From Aquimarina latercula DSM 2041 (GTDB lineage: Bacteria; Bacteroidota; Bacteroidia; Flavobacteriales; Flavobacteriaceae), in the NCBI RefSeq assembly GCF_000430645.1, contig NZ_KE387185.1, positions 1,213,780 through 1,277,779 of the forward strand: DNA of 64,000 nt. The letters are read 5' to 3'. Positions within the stretch are counted from its first letter, which is position 1, and each line of letters opens with the position of its first letter. A program made the position numbers and the translations under genes. Of this stretch, positions 18,464 through 27,804 are shown in pieces. The notes beneath the pieces are model-generated. The model ran no database searches, had not been told where the DNA came from, and saw only the letters and a program-made list of their open reading frames with translations.

Positions 18464-19609
18464 TTAATTACAAGTTTGCCTATTCAATTGACCATATGGT
18501 GTATAGACTCTGATCCAATCCACCATCATTTTAGTGTTGGGACCAGATTTTATGTCATTACTATTCCAAAAGGCATCAACACTTCCATATCGCCACGGTT
18601 GTGAAGCCTGACTTATCAACATATGCATCTCTCTAGTAAGACCGTCTCCGCAAGTAGTATATCCTCTTGGATCTATAGCATCTTCTTCTCTCAAATCATT
18701 TACAGTTTTTACTTTTTTTCCATCTATAAAGTAGACTAATTTGGTAGGACTTTCCCATTTAACTCCAAAAATATGAAACTGCTCACTCCAAACTACATCA
18801 TTATCTCTAGAGCAATCGTTATTATCTTTTTTTCTAGACATCCAAGTATATTTTTGTGGTTGATAATCAAATCTTTCGGTCTCAGTTTGTCTAAATGTAT
18901 GGTGACTAAGATGTATTCTATCCGCAAAGTATGGTCGATCACATTCTTGACCATCTATTCTTATTCGCGGTCCATATGCCTCTACATTATCGATCTCTTC
19001 TATTTGTGTTTCTTTACTGATCATCCAAACAGCATTAGCTAATTGAGAGTTGCTTATTTTTACTTTTGCTTCTTGATAGAGTGGGTAGGTACTTGTTTCT
19101 TTTGATGAAATCATACCACAACGTAGTATTTTTTCATTTCCTGTCTCATCAATTATAGCTTGTAAAATTAGTATTCGATTTCCTGGATTTGCAGTGTCAT
19201 CTTCAAATGATACTTGATCACCAGTCCATATGGTTGGTAAAGGTTGAAAATTGTTTACATATCCCAGACGCCATTTGTTCTGAAATTCTGGAGATTGTTT
19301 CCCTCCTAGATAATCAAATTCATCAGATAACATTTCTACCCTTTGCCAGTTTTCCATTCCATTATCAACTAAAGAAGTTTCTTCTATAGCATTATGTACT
19401 GGAGTGTCAAATAAATTGGTGTCTCCAAATAAGCAATCAGATAAAACAGCTATTGAACCTAATTCCTCTTCTTCTTCTTCAACTTCCTCGTCAGGATCAT
19501 CTGAATTGTTTTCTGGAACAATGTTATCATCGTTACTACAAGCAAGGATACAACAAAGAAAAAATATGATCAATCCCGAAAGGTTACATAAACTTATTTT
19601 TCTATTCAT
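18464..19609 (-). CDS. GH16 lipoprotein, agarase/porphyranase type
   Basis: This 381-residue surface or periplasmic lipoprotein has the lipobox I-L-A-C (Cys24), followed by an acidic linker with a run of Glu (about residues 40-50). The GH16 catalytic motif is E-I-D-N-V-E, giving nucleophile E205, D207 and acid/base E210. H-L-S-H-H and D-Y-Q-P follow, as in red-algal galactanases. Cys-containing inserts (Q-E-C-D-R-P and N-D-C-S-R-D) distinguish it from the two agarase-like GH16s here, so the subfamily (a porphyranase group or another agarase group) is open. It is separated from the SusCD-binding protein genes by a strong terminator, and may depend on readthrough or its own promoter. Confidence 0.85.
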   Translation of the reverse strand: MNRKISLCNLSGLIIFFLCCILACSNDDNIVPENNSDDPDEEVEEEEEELGSIAVLSDCLFGDTNLFDTPVHNAIEETSLVDNGMENWQRVEMLSDEFDYLGGKQSPEFQNKWRLGYVNNFQPLPTIWTGDQVSFEDDTANPGNRILILQAIIDETGNEKILRCGMISSKETSTYPLYQEAKVKISNSQLANAVWMISKETQIEEIDNVEAYGPRIRIDGQECDRPYFADRIHLSHHTFRQTETERFDYQPQKYTWMSRKKDNNDCSRDNDVVWSEQFHIFGVKWESPTKLVYFIDGKKVKTVNDLREEDAIDPRGYTTCGDGLTREMHMLISQASQPWRYGSVDAFWNSNDIKSGPNTKMMVDWIRVYTPYGQLNRQTCN

Positions 19610-19663
19610 TTTCGATAAAACTTTAAATTAAATGGCAACTATAGTAGAGAAAAGGAAAATGTT

Positions 19664-19741
19664 AAAAAAAAGAGAAAGAGGCCTAAACTGTTTGTGACTA
19701 AAAAACAATTGTTTAGAATAACCCTGCACTCTTTCTCTCTT
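19664..19741 (-). terminator. Terminator or attenuator between the glycan-binding protein and GH16 genes
   Basis: AAAGAGAAAGAG (19669-19680) pairs with CTCTTTCTCTCTT (19729-19741) with one mismatch. An inner pair CTAAAC/GTTTAG lies inside. On the minus strand the hairpin ends in a run of eight T. It sits between the stop at 19792 and the start at 19609, so it should lower expression of the GH16 and PhoD genes relative to SusCD. Confidence 0.7.
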
Positions 19742-19791
19742 ATTTCAGATATTAGTTTGATAATAAATGAAAATAAAAATTGGCTAATATA

Positions 19792-21339
19792 TTATGGTCT
19801 AAGTTCAACCTCACTTACAAATAAATCATCCATGTAAATTTTAATAGGCATATTATTAAACTCATTATCTCCTCTTATAAGTAATTCCTTTTCTTCAGAA
19901 GCATTTCCAGTTACTAAAATGGAGCTATATACCCATTCTCCTGTTGGGAATGAAGCATTAAATTCTGGATTTGGACCTGTTCCAAAATCAGGAGATGGTC
20001 TTAAGTAAATTCTAAGATCAGGATTGTTAGATCCAGCAGGAGTGTTCCCTATATTTTCCACATAAACCCAAACACCAATTTCATACGTTTTACCTGATTC
20101 TATAGGTAGTTTTCCAGCTGTATGCGCAATGATCATACCTCCGTTTGCCTGCATATCAACTACTCCGCTTCTGCTACCTGTTCGTGCTCTGGAAAAATCA
20201 ACTGAAAAGTCATATAATTCCCATTTTCCACCCCAGAATTGGTAAGGCCAATTTGCATCATCAGCAGAATTTTCGAAACTGTAATCGATAGTTGTAGATT
20301 CTAAGATGTTTTCTCCTTGTTCAAAAGAATCTATAGGGATATCCATAAAACTATCCGCCTGAACTCCGTCTGTAGTGAATAATGATCCTGCAGTATAGGA
20401 AACAGATACTGTGTCATCAATGTAGATTTGGTCTCCACTTAAAGAAACTAATAAAATATTTCTTTCTGCAGGGTTCACTTGAACACTTTGGATGGTTGCA
20501 GAGATAGGAGTTCCATTATTTTCTACATTGATAGAGAATTGATCACTTACAACAGTAGCTTCATCCATTTCTCTGCTAAATTCTAATGCCAAGGTTCCAT
20601 CTCTTCTTCCTCGAACTCCATCTAAAGTAACAGGATCTGTAGAAGGGATAACTTTCACTAAGTTTGAAAAAGCAGCTATAGCTTGTCCCATAGGTCTATT
20701 GGTATTTGCATCTACGCTAATTCCATAAGTTCCCAAACGTTTATAGGTAACATCTACTTGATTAGTTCCGGTAGCTGTTTCAGGATCTCCTCCATCCAAA
20801 GTCCAATCGATATTTAATGGTTCTCCTACAAGGTCAAAAGTATAACGAACAGCCCTACTAGCAATCACCTCATTTTCGGCATTGTTGTTCATAGTTAGTG
20901 CAGCTCCCAGAGTACCATCAGGATTAATATAATTAGCCCTTAAATCTACGGCAATTGGTTCTATTACGGTTACAACAATAGTAGTATCTAATTCACGTCC
21001 TCTGAGTTCTCCATCTACGAAAGCATCTTCTTCAAAAACCTGACTTAAGGTTACGTTATGTTCACCGACTTGTGTAAAAATTGCTTTTACAACATCACTA
21101 TTTGATTGGGTAACATTAGCGACACCTTCTGGGAATGCCCAAGTTCTTGAAACTACTCCTGTAGATACATCTCCGAAAGTAAGGCTAGTATTAACTCGAA
21201 TTTGATTAGCCTGACTTTGCTCTGAAGTAAAAATTACTCGTTGACTTGGAACATCGGTATCAACATCATCATTTTGACAACTAATAATGGTAATAAAACC
21301 GATTATCAGTACTGTTATAAATTTTAATAACTTCTTCAT
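19792..21339 (-). CDS. SusE/F-position surface glycan-binding lipoprotein with PKD-like domains
   Basis: The protein is taken to start at ATG 21339 (M-K-K-L-L-K-F), 13 nt after the SusD stop. A longer frame to 21411 would overlap susD and put 24 residues before the signal peptide. Lipobox is I-I-S-C. PKD/Ig-like domains follow (around residues 35-230), then an Ig-like repeat region and a C-terminal carbohydrate-binding-module-like beta sandwich (about the last 150 residues, rich in Trp: N-W-P-Y-Q-F-W-G-G-K-W). Proteins in this position bind the target polysaccharide at the cell surface and pass it to SusD. Ligand specificity is inferred from the locus. Confidence 0.8.
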   Translation of the reverse strand: MKKLLKFITVLIIGFITIISCQNDDVDTDVPSQRVIFTSEQSQANQIRVNTSLTFGDVSTGVVSRTWAFPEGVANVTQSNSDVVKAIFTQVGEHNVTLSQVFEEDAFVDGELRGRELDTTIVVTVIEPIAVDLRANYINPDGTLGAALTMNNNAENEVIASRAVRYTFDLVGEPLNIDWTLDGGDPETATGTNQVDVTYKRLGTYGISVDANTNRPMGQAIAAFSNLVKVIPSTDPVTLDGVRGRRDGTLALEFSREMDEATVVSDQFSINVENNGTPISATIQSVQVNPAERNILLVSLSGDQIYIDDTVSVSYTAGSLFTTDGVQADSFMDIPIDSFEQGENILESTTIDYSFENSADDANWPYQFWGGKWELYDFSVDFSRARTGSRSGVVDMQANGGMIIAHTAGKLPIESGKTYEIGVWVYVENIGNTPAGSNNPDLRIYLRPSPDFGTGPNPEFNASFPTGEWVYSSILVTGNASEEKELLIRGDNEFNNMPIKIYMDDLFVSEVELRP

Positions 21340-21352
21340 ATTTGTAATTTTT

Positions 21353-23071
21353 TTAATTACCAATTTCATCATTTGTTTGTAATTCGGCTGCTGGAATAGG
21401 GAAATAGTCATGAACTACCGAGTTATAATTTTGGCTTGCTATACCAAAATCACGTCTTAATTTTTCTCTAATAAATAGTGGAGCTACACCAACACCACCA
21501 ATATCCAGAGCATCAAAATTTGCTTCTCTCCACAATTCATCTTGTACTAATTCATTCAGGACATCTCCTGCAATTCCCCATCTTACTAAATCTTTCCATC
21601 GGTGCCCTTCAAAACATAACTCCAAAGGTCTTTCTACACGTCTTAAATGTGTCATTATAGTTTCTGCAGATGGAGTTACAAAAGGCTGAACACCATTTAC
21701 TTGCTCACTTACATGAAATTGAGGAAACCCACCATTATCATCTATATATTGTCTTAATGTGATTACCCCAGCTCTTCTTCTTATTCTATCGATGAATTCT
21801 ATTGCCGTATCAATGTCACCATTTGCTTCAAGAACAGCTTCAGCATACATTAAATACACATCTGCTAAGCGAATATGTCTAAAATTGATTTCGGAACGAC
21901 TATTTCCATCTTCACTTTCCAAGTGATACCAGTTAGAATATTTTTTTGCGTAAGAACTTTGACCAAATACCCAACCAGGCTTATCATTAATAGGTAATCC
22001 ATAATATAGACCATCTCCATCTACAGGAACAATACTAGCTCCCATTCTTTTGGATTGCATATTTCCATCATTAATTGGATTGTTAGGATCGATTTCATCT
22101 CTGACAAAAAGCTCATGAAGATAATAGGTAGGAAGCACAACATTAAATGCTCCAAACTGTAATTGTCCCATAGACTGAGCTACTCCACTTGCTTCAGTAC
22201 CAGTTTCGAAGGTATTGTTATCTACAATATTACCATTGGCACCAGGATTGAATTCCACAGAGTAGGGAGTCTCAAGAATTGATTCCGTGTTGAATTCCGT
22301 TAAGTGAGAAAAGTTATCTAGATTATTTTGAGCTAAGCTATAAATATTTGAATCTATGACTTCTCTAAATTGATTAGCAGCCTGTTCCCATTGTTCTGAG
22401 TACAAATATGTTTTTCCTAATAATGCTGTAGCTGCTCCCCAAGTTATTCTACCTAAATCAGCAGAAGGCCACGCTTCTGGAAGATTTTCTTTAGCAAAAA
22501 TAAGATCGGGGATGATAACCTGATTGGTAACTTCTTCTATGGAACTAAAAGGTGTTGCTATTTCTTCTGATGTTCTAGGAACTGAAGTTCTAATAACTGC
22601 ACCACCATAAGAATGTGCTACTTGGAAATGATAAAATGCCCTTAGAAATCTAGCTTGAGCCTCGATAATTATTGCTTCTTCCGGATCATCAAATACATCA
22701 ATATTTAGTGGAAGTTGCTCTAGTACTTGATTAGCTCGGAAGATACCAATATATAGTTCATTCCATTTATCAACTACTTGTTCACTGGCATCACCAAAAT
22801 TTAAAGAAGCAAATTCAATTTGTCTGTAAAAGTTTTCAGTACCTGCTTCGTCTCCTAGAAGCATTTCAAATGCTAATCCAGATCCACTAATACCTTGAAA
22901 TTGAAGAGCACCATATACAGTAGTAAGTGCTGCGTCGAAATCATTGGAAGTTCTCCAAAAAGTTTCTTCGGTTACTGCATTTGGATTGTCTACATCCAAT
23001 TCACAGCCTGATAGGATAATGATCCCTAGGATTGCTGTGATATAAGTTTTTAAATTATTTTTAATTTTCAT
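21353..23071 (-). CDS. susD: SusD-like outer-membrane lipoprotein
   Basis: This 572-residue RagB/SusD-family protein captures oligosaccharides and acts as a lid for the SusC channel. The signal peptide ends in the lipobox I-L-S-G-C (Cys23). The N-terminal segment A-V-T-E-E-T-F-W and the helical TPR-like body are typical. The C-terminus shows the R-R-V-E-R-P-L-E-L-C-F-E-G-H-R-W-K-D-L-V-like signature that marks SusD proteins. It lies 25 nt after susC and 13 nt before the binding-protein gene: one operon led by the promoter at 26322-26382. Confidence 0.93.
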   Translation of the reverse strand: MKIKNNLKTYITAILGIIILSGCELDVDNPNAVTEETFWRTSNDFDAALTTVYGALQFQGISGSGLAFEMLLGDEAGTENFYRQIEFASLNFGDASEQVVDKWNELYIGIFRANQVLEQLPLNIDVFDDPEEAIIIEAQARFLRAFYHFQVAHSYGGAVIRTSVPRTSEEIATPFSSIEEVTNQVIIPDLIFAKENLPEAWPSADLGRITWGAATALLGKTYLYSEQWEQAANQFREVIDSNIYSLAQNNLDNFSHLTEFNTESILETPYSVEFNPGANGNIVDNNTFETGTEASGVAQSMGQLQFGAFNVVLPTYYLHELFVRDEIDPNNPINDGNMQSKRMGASIVPVDGDGLYYGLPINDKPGWVFGQSSYAKKYSNWYHLESEDGNSRSEINFRHIRLADVYLMYAEAVLEANGDIDTAIEFIDRIRRRAGVITLRQYIDDNGGFPQFHVSEQVNGVQPFVTPSAETIMTHLRRVERPLELCFEGHRWKDLVRWGIAGDVLNELVQDELWREANFDALDIGGVGVAPLFIREKLRRDFGIASQNYNSVVHDYFPIPAAELQTNDEIGN

Positions 23072-23096
23072 AATAAATTAATTATATAAGTATGTT

Positions 23097-26000
23097 TTAA
23101 AAACCAAGTTGAACACCAAATAAAATTCTTCGGGAAACCGGGTAGGTTAATTGATCTACCCCTCTTGTAAAGATTCCGTCTCCACCAATTTCAGGATCAA
23201 AACCTGTATATTCTGTAAATGTAAAAGGGTTTTGAGATGTTGCATAAATTCTAAACTTGGAAAAGAAATTTGGCAACGCATCTTTAGGAATTGAATATCC
23301 TAAGGTAATATTTCGTATTCTCCAGTATGATCCATCTTCCAGGAAAAAGTCGGATCTTGCTCTAGTACTAGCAGTAGATACATTTCCGGCTCTTCTGGCA
23401 GGAATATTGGAAGTTGGATTCTGTGGTGTCCATTGGTTAAATTGTTCTTCATGTCTACCATTGATATAAGCAGAAAGACGAGCACCGTTATAAACTTCGG
23501 CACCATACGAGAAGTAATTCTGTATAAAAAAATCAAAACCTTTATATTCAAGATTTAAATTTAAACCAGCTTCAAATTCTGCTTGTCCAGATCCTGCATA
23601 CACTCTATCATCATCATTAATAGTGCCATCTGCAGTATCTGGAACTCCATCACCATCGGTATCAACAGTAGGTTGATCAATGTAAGCAATATCTCCAATT
23701 CTCGCATCAGGAACTATTTGTTGATAGGCTAATAACTCTTCCTGAGTTTGAATCACTCCTTCGTTTTGAAGCAAGAAAAATGCACCTGCTTCAAATCCTT
23801 CTGCTAGAAATGTAGTATTATCCACATTACCTACTGTAAATACAGGAGTTCCTCCTGAAAAACCTCTACTTGTACCGTTAAGATCAGTAACTTCATTAAC
23901 ATTTCGAGTAAAAGTAGCACCAACATTCCATTTTAACCCGTAAGTTGTTTGGTCTTTATATGATAATGCAAGTTCGATCCCTTGATTAGTTAAATTTCCT
24001 GCATTTACAACGCGACTTCTAAAGCTGTTGTCTCTTGGAGCACTGGTTCCTGTAGATGGAGGAAGCCTTTCTTCTAATAGAAGATCTTTTCTGTCATTTA
24101 GGTAGTAGTCTGCGGTAAAACTAAGTTTGTTGCTAAACATGGACAGATCTATACCAACATTTCTTGATATTTTAGTTTCCCATTGAATATTGGGATCTAC
24201 CAAACGTCTTCCTATTTGACCAAAAGCTAGATTTTCAGCTTCCCCAAAAATAAAATTCACACCCGATTCTATCGTTGGTATGAATGGTGTTGGATTAGTT
24301 CCTGCCACCGTTTGATTTCCAACTTCAGCAATACTTCCTCTTAGCTTAAAGTTATTTATAAAATCGAGATTTGCATTTTTAAAGAAAGGTTCTTCGCTAA
24401 TATTCCAACCGGCAGAAACTCCGTAAAAAACCTTAAATCTATTGGATGTAGGGAAATTTGAAGAACCGTCTCTTCTTACACTGGCAGATAAAAGGTATCT
24501 ATCATCGAAATTATATTGAACCCTACCTAGTAAACCGCTCAACTTATTAGTAATGTCAAATCCACTTGGATTTATTGGTTCTTGCCCTTGACCTAAAACA
24601 GGTGTATCATTACTCGCAAGGCCAATAACACCTGTACTTAAATTTTTGGAATCGAATTGTTCATAAGATGCCAGTGCAAGAAGCTTAATATTGTGATTGC
24701 CAAAATCTACATTATAGTTTAAGGAATTTTCTATAGTATTTCTTTGTGTAAAAATAAAGCTCTCTTGTAAGATTGCATCTTCTCTAGATGCACCAGGTAC
24801 AAAATCTCCTTGTACATTGAAAAGAAGATACTGTGGTCGCAAAAAGTTTCTTCTAAAATTCCAATTGTTTCTACCTAAATTAACTTTATAAGTTAATCCT
24901 TGAAGGATTTCATAATCTAAACTAAAAGCGATATTCGAACTTCTAATACGTCTTTCATCTTCATCATTCAAGAGCCTTGTTAAAAAACTCAACAACTCTG
25001 GTTGTCCAGTTCCAACTCCTAATTGTACCACACCATTAACTGGTTGAATATTAGAAATTGGAGGCTGAAAAGGCCTTTGAGCAACTGCTTGCTCTAATAA
25101 AGCAAATGGTTCTTGAATTCTAAGTTCGTCTGTGATACCAATACTTGTAAAGATCTTTAATCGTTCCTTTGTGTATTGTCCGGTAATTCTCGTAGTCAAT
25201 CTGTTAAAACCAGAATTAATAAGTACCCCTTCCTGATCAAAATAAGAACCATTGATATTTAAGGAAAGATTTCCAACTCCTCCTGAAATATTTAAATTAT
25301 GGTTTTGTATTAATGCATTATCATTTTGAACGTCGCCCACAAAATCACTATCAAAATCAAGAGCATTTGGATTTAGAAAGAATGTATTGTTTACAGTTCC
25401 ATCGGCATCATTAACGGCTTGATCTGAAAAAAGTTGTTGACTGGTGTTCATCAGAGGCACACCAGAAGTAATATTTTGAACAGCTAGGTATGTTGAATAA
25501 TCTACTTTTAATTGTCCTTGTTTACCTTTTTTTGTGGTAATAAGAATGACTCCATTAGCGGCTCTTACTCCATAAACTGCAGCAGAGGCACCATCTTTTA
25601 GAATATCAATAGACTCTATTTGTTCTGGTGCTATATTAGGATTTCCTTGAAAAGGTATTCCATCTACTACAAAAAGAGGGCCTAAAGAACCGGGACTCAA
25701 CGAACCAATTCCTCGAATCTGTATGTTTGCCTCTTCACCTGGTCTACCATTACTGGCTTGTATGTTAACCCCAGCTATTTGTCCTTGTAAGGATTCAGCA
25801 ACATCAGATACAGGTGCTTTAGCAATAACTTCAGCACTTACACTGTTTACCGCCCCTGTTACTTCAATTTTTCTTTGGGTTCCATAACCGATAACGACTA
25901 CTTGTTCTAGTTCTTGACTGTCCTGAGCTAGAACAATGCTGATGGTTGTATTGTCTCCTATTGTTATAGACTGATTCATAAAACCTAAAGAGGAAAATAC

Positions 26001-26237
26001 TAGCACTTCGCCTTTGGAAGCTTTTATTTCAAAATTTCCATCAAAATCAGAGACGGCACCTCTATTGGTTCCCTCTATTAAAACATTTACTCCTAATAAG
26101 GGCATACCGGTCTCATCTATAATTTGTCCGGTAATATTCATTTTATCTTGCGCTTTCGTACTGACGAAACATAACATCAGTATACAGATCAGTAACCAAT
26201 GATATTTTTTGGTCGTAGTTGTTTTGTTATTTTTCAT
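23097..26237 (-). CDS. susC: SusC/RagA-family TonB-dependent outer-membrane transporter
   Basis: This 1046-residue beta-barrel importer takes galactan oligosaccharides into the periplasm together with SusD. The order is: signal peptide (to about residue 29), a carboxypeptidase-regulatory-like domain (about 33-110, with G-M-P-L-L-G-V-N-V), the V-V-I-G-Y-G-T-Q motif, a plug domain (about 120-235, with V-D-G-I-P and N-G-V-I-L-I-T-T-K-K-G), then the barrel ending in aromatic G-V-Q-L-G-F. It is the first gene of the operon. The promoter carries the shared direct-repeat site about 125 nt upstream. Confidence 0.95.
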   Translation of the reverse strand: MKNNKTTTTKKYHWLLICILMLCFVSTKAQDKMNITGQIIDETGMPLLGVNVLIEGTNRGAVSDFDGNFEIKASKGEVLVFSSLGFMNQSITIGDNTTISIVLAQDSQELEQVVVIGYGTQRKIEVTGAVNSVSAEVIAKAPVSDVAESLQGQIAGVNIQASNGRPGEEANIQIRGIGSLSPGSLGPLFVVDGIPFQGNPNIAPEQIESIDILKDGASAAVYGVRAANGVILITTKKGKQGQLKVDYSTYLAVQNITSGVPLMNTSQQLFSDQAVNDADGTVNNTFFLNPNALDFDSDFVGDVQNDNALIQNHNLNISGGVGNLSLNINGSYFDQEGVLINSGFNRLTTRITGQYTKERLKIFTSIGITDELRIQEPFALLEQAVAQRPFQPPISNIQPVNGVVQLGVGTGQPELLSFLTRLLNDEDERRIRSSNIAFSLDYEILQGLTYKVNLGRNNWNFRRNFLRPQYLLFNVQGDFVPGASREDAILQESFIFTQRNTIENSLNYNVDFGNHNIKLLALASYEQFDSKNLSTGVIGLASNDTPVLGQGQEPINPSGFDITNKLSGLLGRVQYNFDDRYLLSASVRRDGSSNFPTSNRFKVFYGVSAGWNISEEPFFKNANLDFINNFKLRGSIAEVGNQTVAGTNPTPFIPTIESGVNFIFGEAENLAFGQIGRRLVDPNIQWETKISRNVGIDLSMFSNKLSFTADYYLNDRKDLLLEERLPPSTGTSAPRDNSFRSRVVNAGNLTNQGIELALSYKDQTTYGLKWNVGATFTRNVNEVTDLNGTSRGFSGGTPVFTVGNVDNTTFLAEGFEAGAFFLLQNEGVIQTQEELLAYQQIVPDARIGDIAYIDQPTVDTDGDGVPDTADGTINDDDRVYAGSGQAEFEAGLNLNLEYKGFDFFIQNYFSYGAEVYNGARLSAYINGRHEEQFNQWTPQNPTSNIPARRAGNVSTASTRARSDFFLEDGSYWRIRNITLGYSIPKDALPNFFSKFRIYATSQNPFTFTEYTGFDPEIGGDGIFTRGVDQLTYPVSRRILFGVQLGF

Positions 26238-26321
26238 AAATGATAATAGAAACTTAGTAAAATTTAATACTTATTAATGATTTCTCATTTTTTTGAACTC
26301 AATTCACTGAAATGATCAAAA

Positions 26322-26382
26322 CAAACATATAAATCTTAAGGTTTTATTAAAAAAAAAGCAACTAGACAAAAAATAGACGAGT
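26322..26382 (-). promoter_or_regulatory. Promoter of the SusC operon with shared direct-repeat site
   Basis: Minus-strand ACTCGTCTATTTTTTGTCTA (26382-26363) is followed after exactly 33 nt by TATGTTTG (26329-26322), a perfect TAnnTTTG -7 element. The leader would be about 78 nt. The upstream half-site is the most divergent of the set. Confidence 0.75.
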
Positions 26383-26722
26383 GTTTTTTTGTGAAAAAAA
26401 GTGTTAAATATTTACTTAGATGACATAAAGGTAGTATTAACAATTTGCAATTTAATAAAGACATATATTTATTGCTGCTAATTCTTCTTTTTAATAAGAA
26501 AAATTAATTCAAAAACCCAATTATCATTGGATTTCAAGGTTTTTTAACTCTTAACATATTAGAAACAATAATATAACAAATTGTTTAAAAAAAAGTATCA
26601 CTTTTAGGATTGTATCTTTACAAAAGTTCACTTTTTTAAAAATTACTTAGAAAAATTGCTAAGTTCCTACTTGATAAAGTTTGAAAGATATCTTTTTATC
26701 ATAATTTTTCTAAACCATACAG

Positions 26723-26783
26723 TTTCGTTCAGTTTTAGTCTAGTTGGATATTTATCTTATCATTTTATTAAATATTAATTTTA
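26723..26783 (+). promoter_or_regulatory. Promoter of the small T9SS protein with shared direct-repeat site
   Basis: TTTCGTTCAGTTTTAGTCTA (26723-26742) is followed after exactly 33 nt by TAATTTTA (26776-26783). It points away from the SusC promoter, 340 nt distant. The predicted transcript start (about 26790) fixes the start codon at 26804. Between the two promoters (26383-26722) I see only AT-rich sequence. Confidence 0.7.
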
Positions 26784-26803
26784 GATCCTTAAAAATTAAG
26801 ATC

Positions 26804-27451
26804 ATGAAAAAAATTACGTTAATTTATTTACTTTTTAGTATTTCTTTAGGTTTTTCTCAGAGTGTTACATGGAACAATCCAATTAGTGCAGTTGCTCCCG
26901 GCGAAACTATTAATATGGATGTTTCCTATGATGCAGGCTCAGAAGACTTTTTCTATGTTAGTATTATATTAAGAGAGGTAGATGCTTCCTTTAATATTGT
27001 AAATGATTACAATCAGGTATTTCCTATTGATGAAAATTCTGGTCAGCAGCCAAATTCACAAAATAATGTGACGTTCGATTATACTATTGATGCTAATGCT
27101 CCTAATACATCAAGTCTGCCATCTGGGAATCAATACCTATTAATCATATTTATGTCCTATAATAATGATGGTGGGTTTGTTAATGATAATACTTCTATAA
27201 CAGTAGATTCAACACTATCTATTGATTCCTTTGATAATGAAAAAAGTATAATTGGTTTTTACCCAAACCCAGTAAAGGATGTTTTATACTTTAATAATGA
27301 ATTGATTTCAGAGCAATATACTATTATAGATTTCACAGGAAGAACTGTGAAATCGGTAAAAGGAGCGACATCATTAAATGTAGAAGAATTAACTGCTGGG
27401 ACCTATTTTATACAGACGGAAAAAGGAACAGGAAAGTTTGTAAAAATCTAA
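26804..27451 (+). CDS. Small secreted protein with T9SS sorting domain, function unknown
   Basis: The product is 215 residues from ATG 26804. A longer frame from 26744 is unlikely, because it would begin upstream of the predicted transcript start. It has a signal peptide (M-K-K-I-T-L-I-Y ... F-S-Q), one Ig/fibronectin-like beta domain of about 115 residues (V-A-P-G-E-T-I-N-M-D, then F-F-Y-V-S-I-I-L-R) and a T9SS type A tail beginning F-Y-P-N-P. There is no catalytic signature. It is a single-gene unit between its own promoter, which carries the shared site, and a strong terminator. It is therefore probably co-induced with the galactan enzymes and may be a soluble or surface galactan-binding protein (inference). 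Confidence 0.75.
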   Translation: MKKITLIYLLFSISLGFSQSVTWNNPISAVAPGETINMDVSYDAGSEDFFYVSIILREVDASFNIVNDYNQVFPIDENSGQQPNSQNNVTFDYTIDANAPNTSSLPSGNQYLLIIFMSYNNDGGFVNDNTSITVDSTLSIDSFDNEKSIIGFYPNPVKDVLYFNNELISEQYTIIDFTGRTVKSVKGATSLNVEELTAGTYFIQTEKGTGKFVKI

Positions 27452-27477
27452 TTTAGAGTTATTAGTTTTTATTGTTT

Positions 27478-27511
27478 AGTATGATTAGGTGTTTTTATGC
27501 CTAATCATACT
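27478..27511 (+). terminator. Intrinsic terminator after the small T9SS gene
   Basis: A perfect 12-bp stem (AGTATGATTAGG at 27478-27489 with CCTAATCATACT at 27500-27511) has a 10-nt loop and is followed by TCTTTTA. The remaining gap to 27804 holds a 7-bp inverted repeat TGCTTTA/TAAAGCA (27728-27750) and no recognised shared site. Confidence 0.88.
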
Positions 27512-27804
27512 TCTTTTAAATAACATTATTGCCTAACTAACTTTTGTTGTAAATGCAAGAGCATTTTTCCATTAGTAATATAATCTATAAATGAGATAAA
27601 TGTGTAGATGAAACATTTTATAGAAGAGGATGCTATTATATCTGTTAATTGAAAATAAATCTATTGATGATATTAGGATATTACAAAAGTGATTTTAGAA
27701 TAACATAGCTGTGTAATTATAGTGTAATGCTTTATAGAATATTTAAAGCAATAAATTGAATTGAGTCAGATTACCAAGTTGAATTAATTAAAAAGAAAAA
27801 GAAA

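Noticed and set aside
26744-26803. Upstream TTG start for the small T9SS protein
   Set aside because: The predicted transcript start is near 26790, and the extra 20 residues would precede a normal signal peptide that begins at 26804.
27728-27750. TGCTTTA / TAAAGCA inverted repeat before the porphyranase-like gene as an operator
   Set aside because: Only 7 bp, AT-rich, with no second copy and no clear -7 element at a sensible distance; it is recorded only as part of the gap description.
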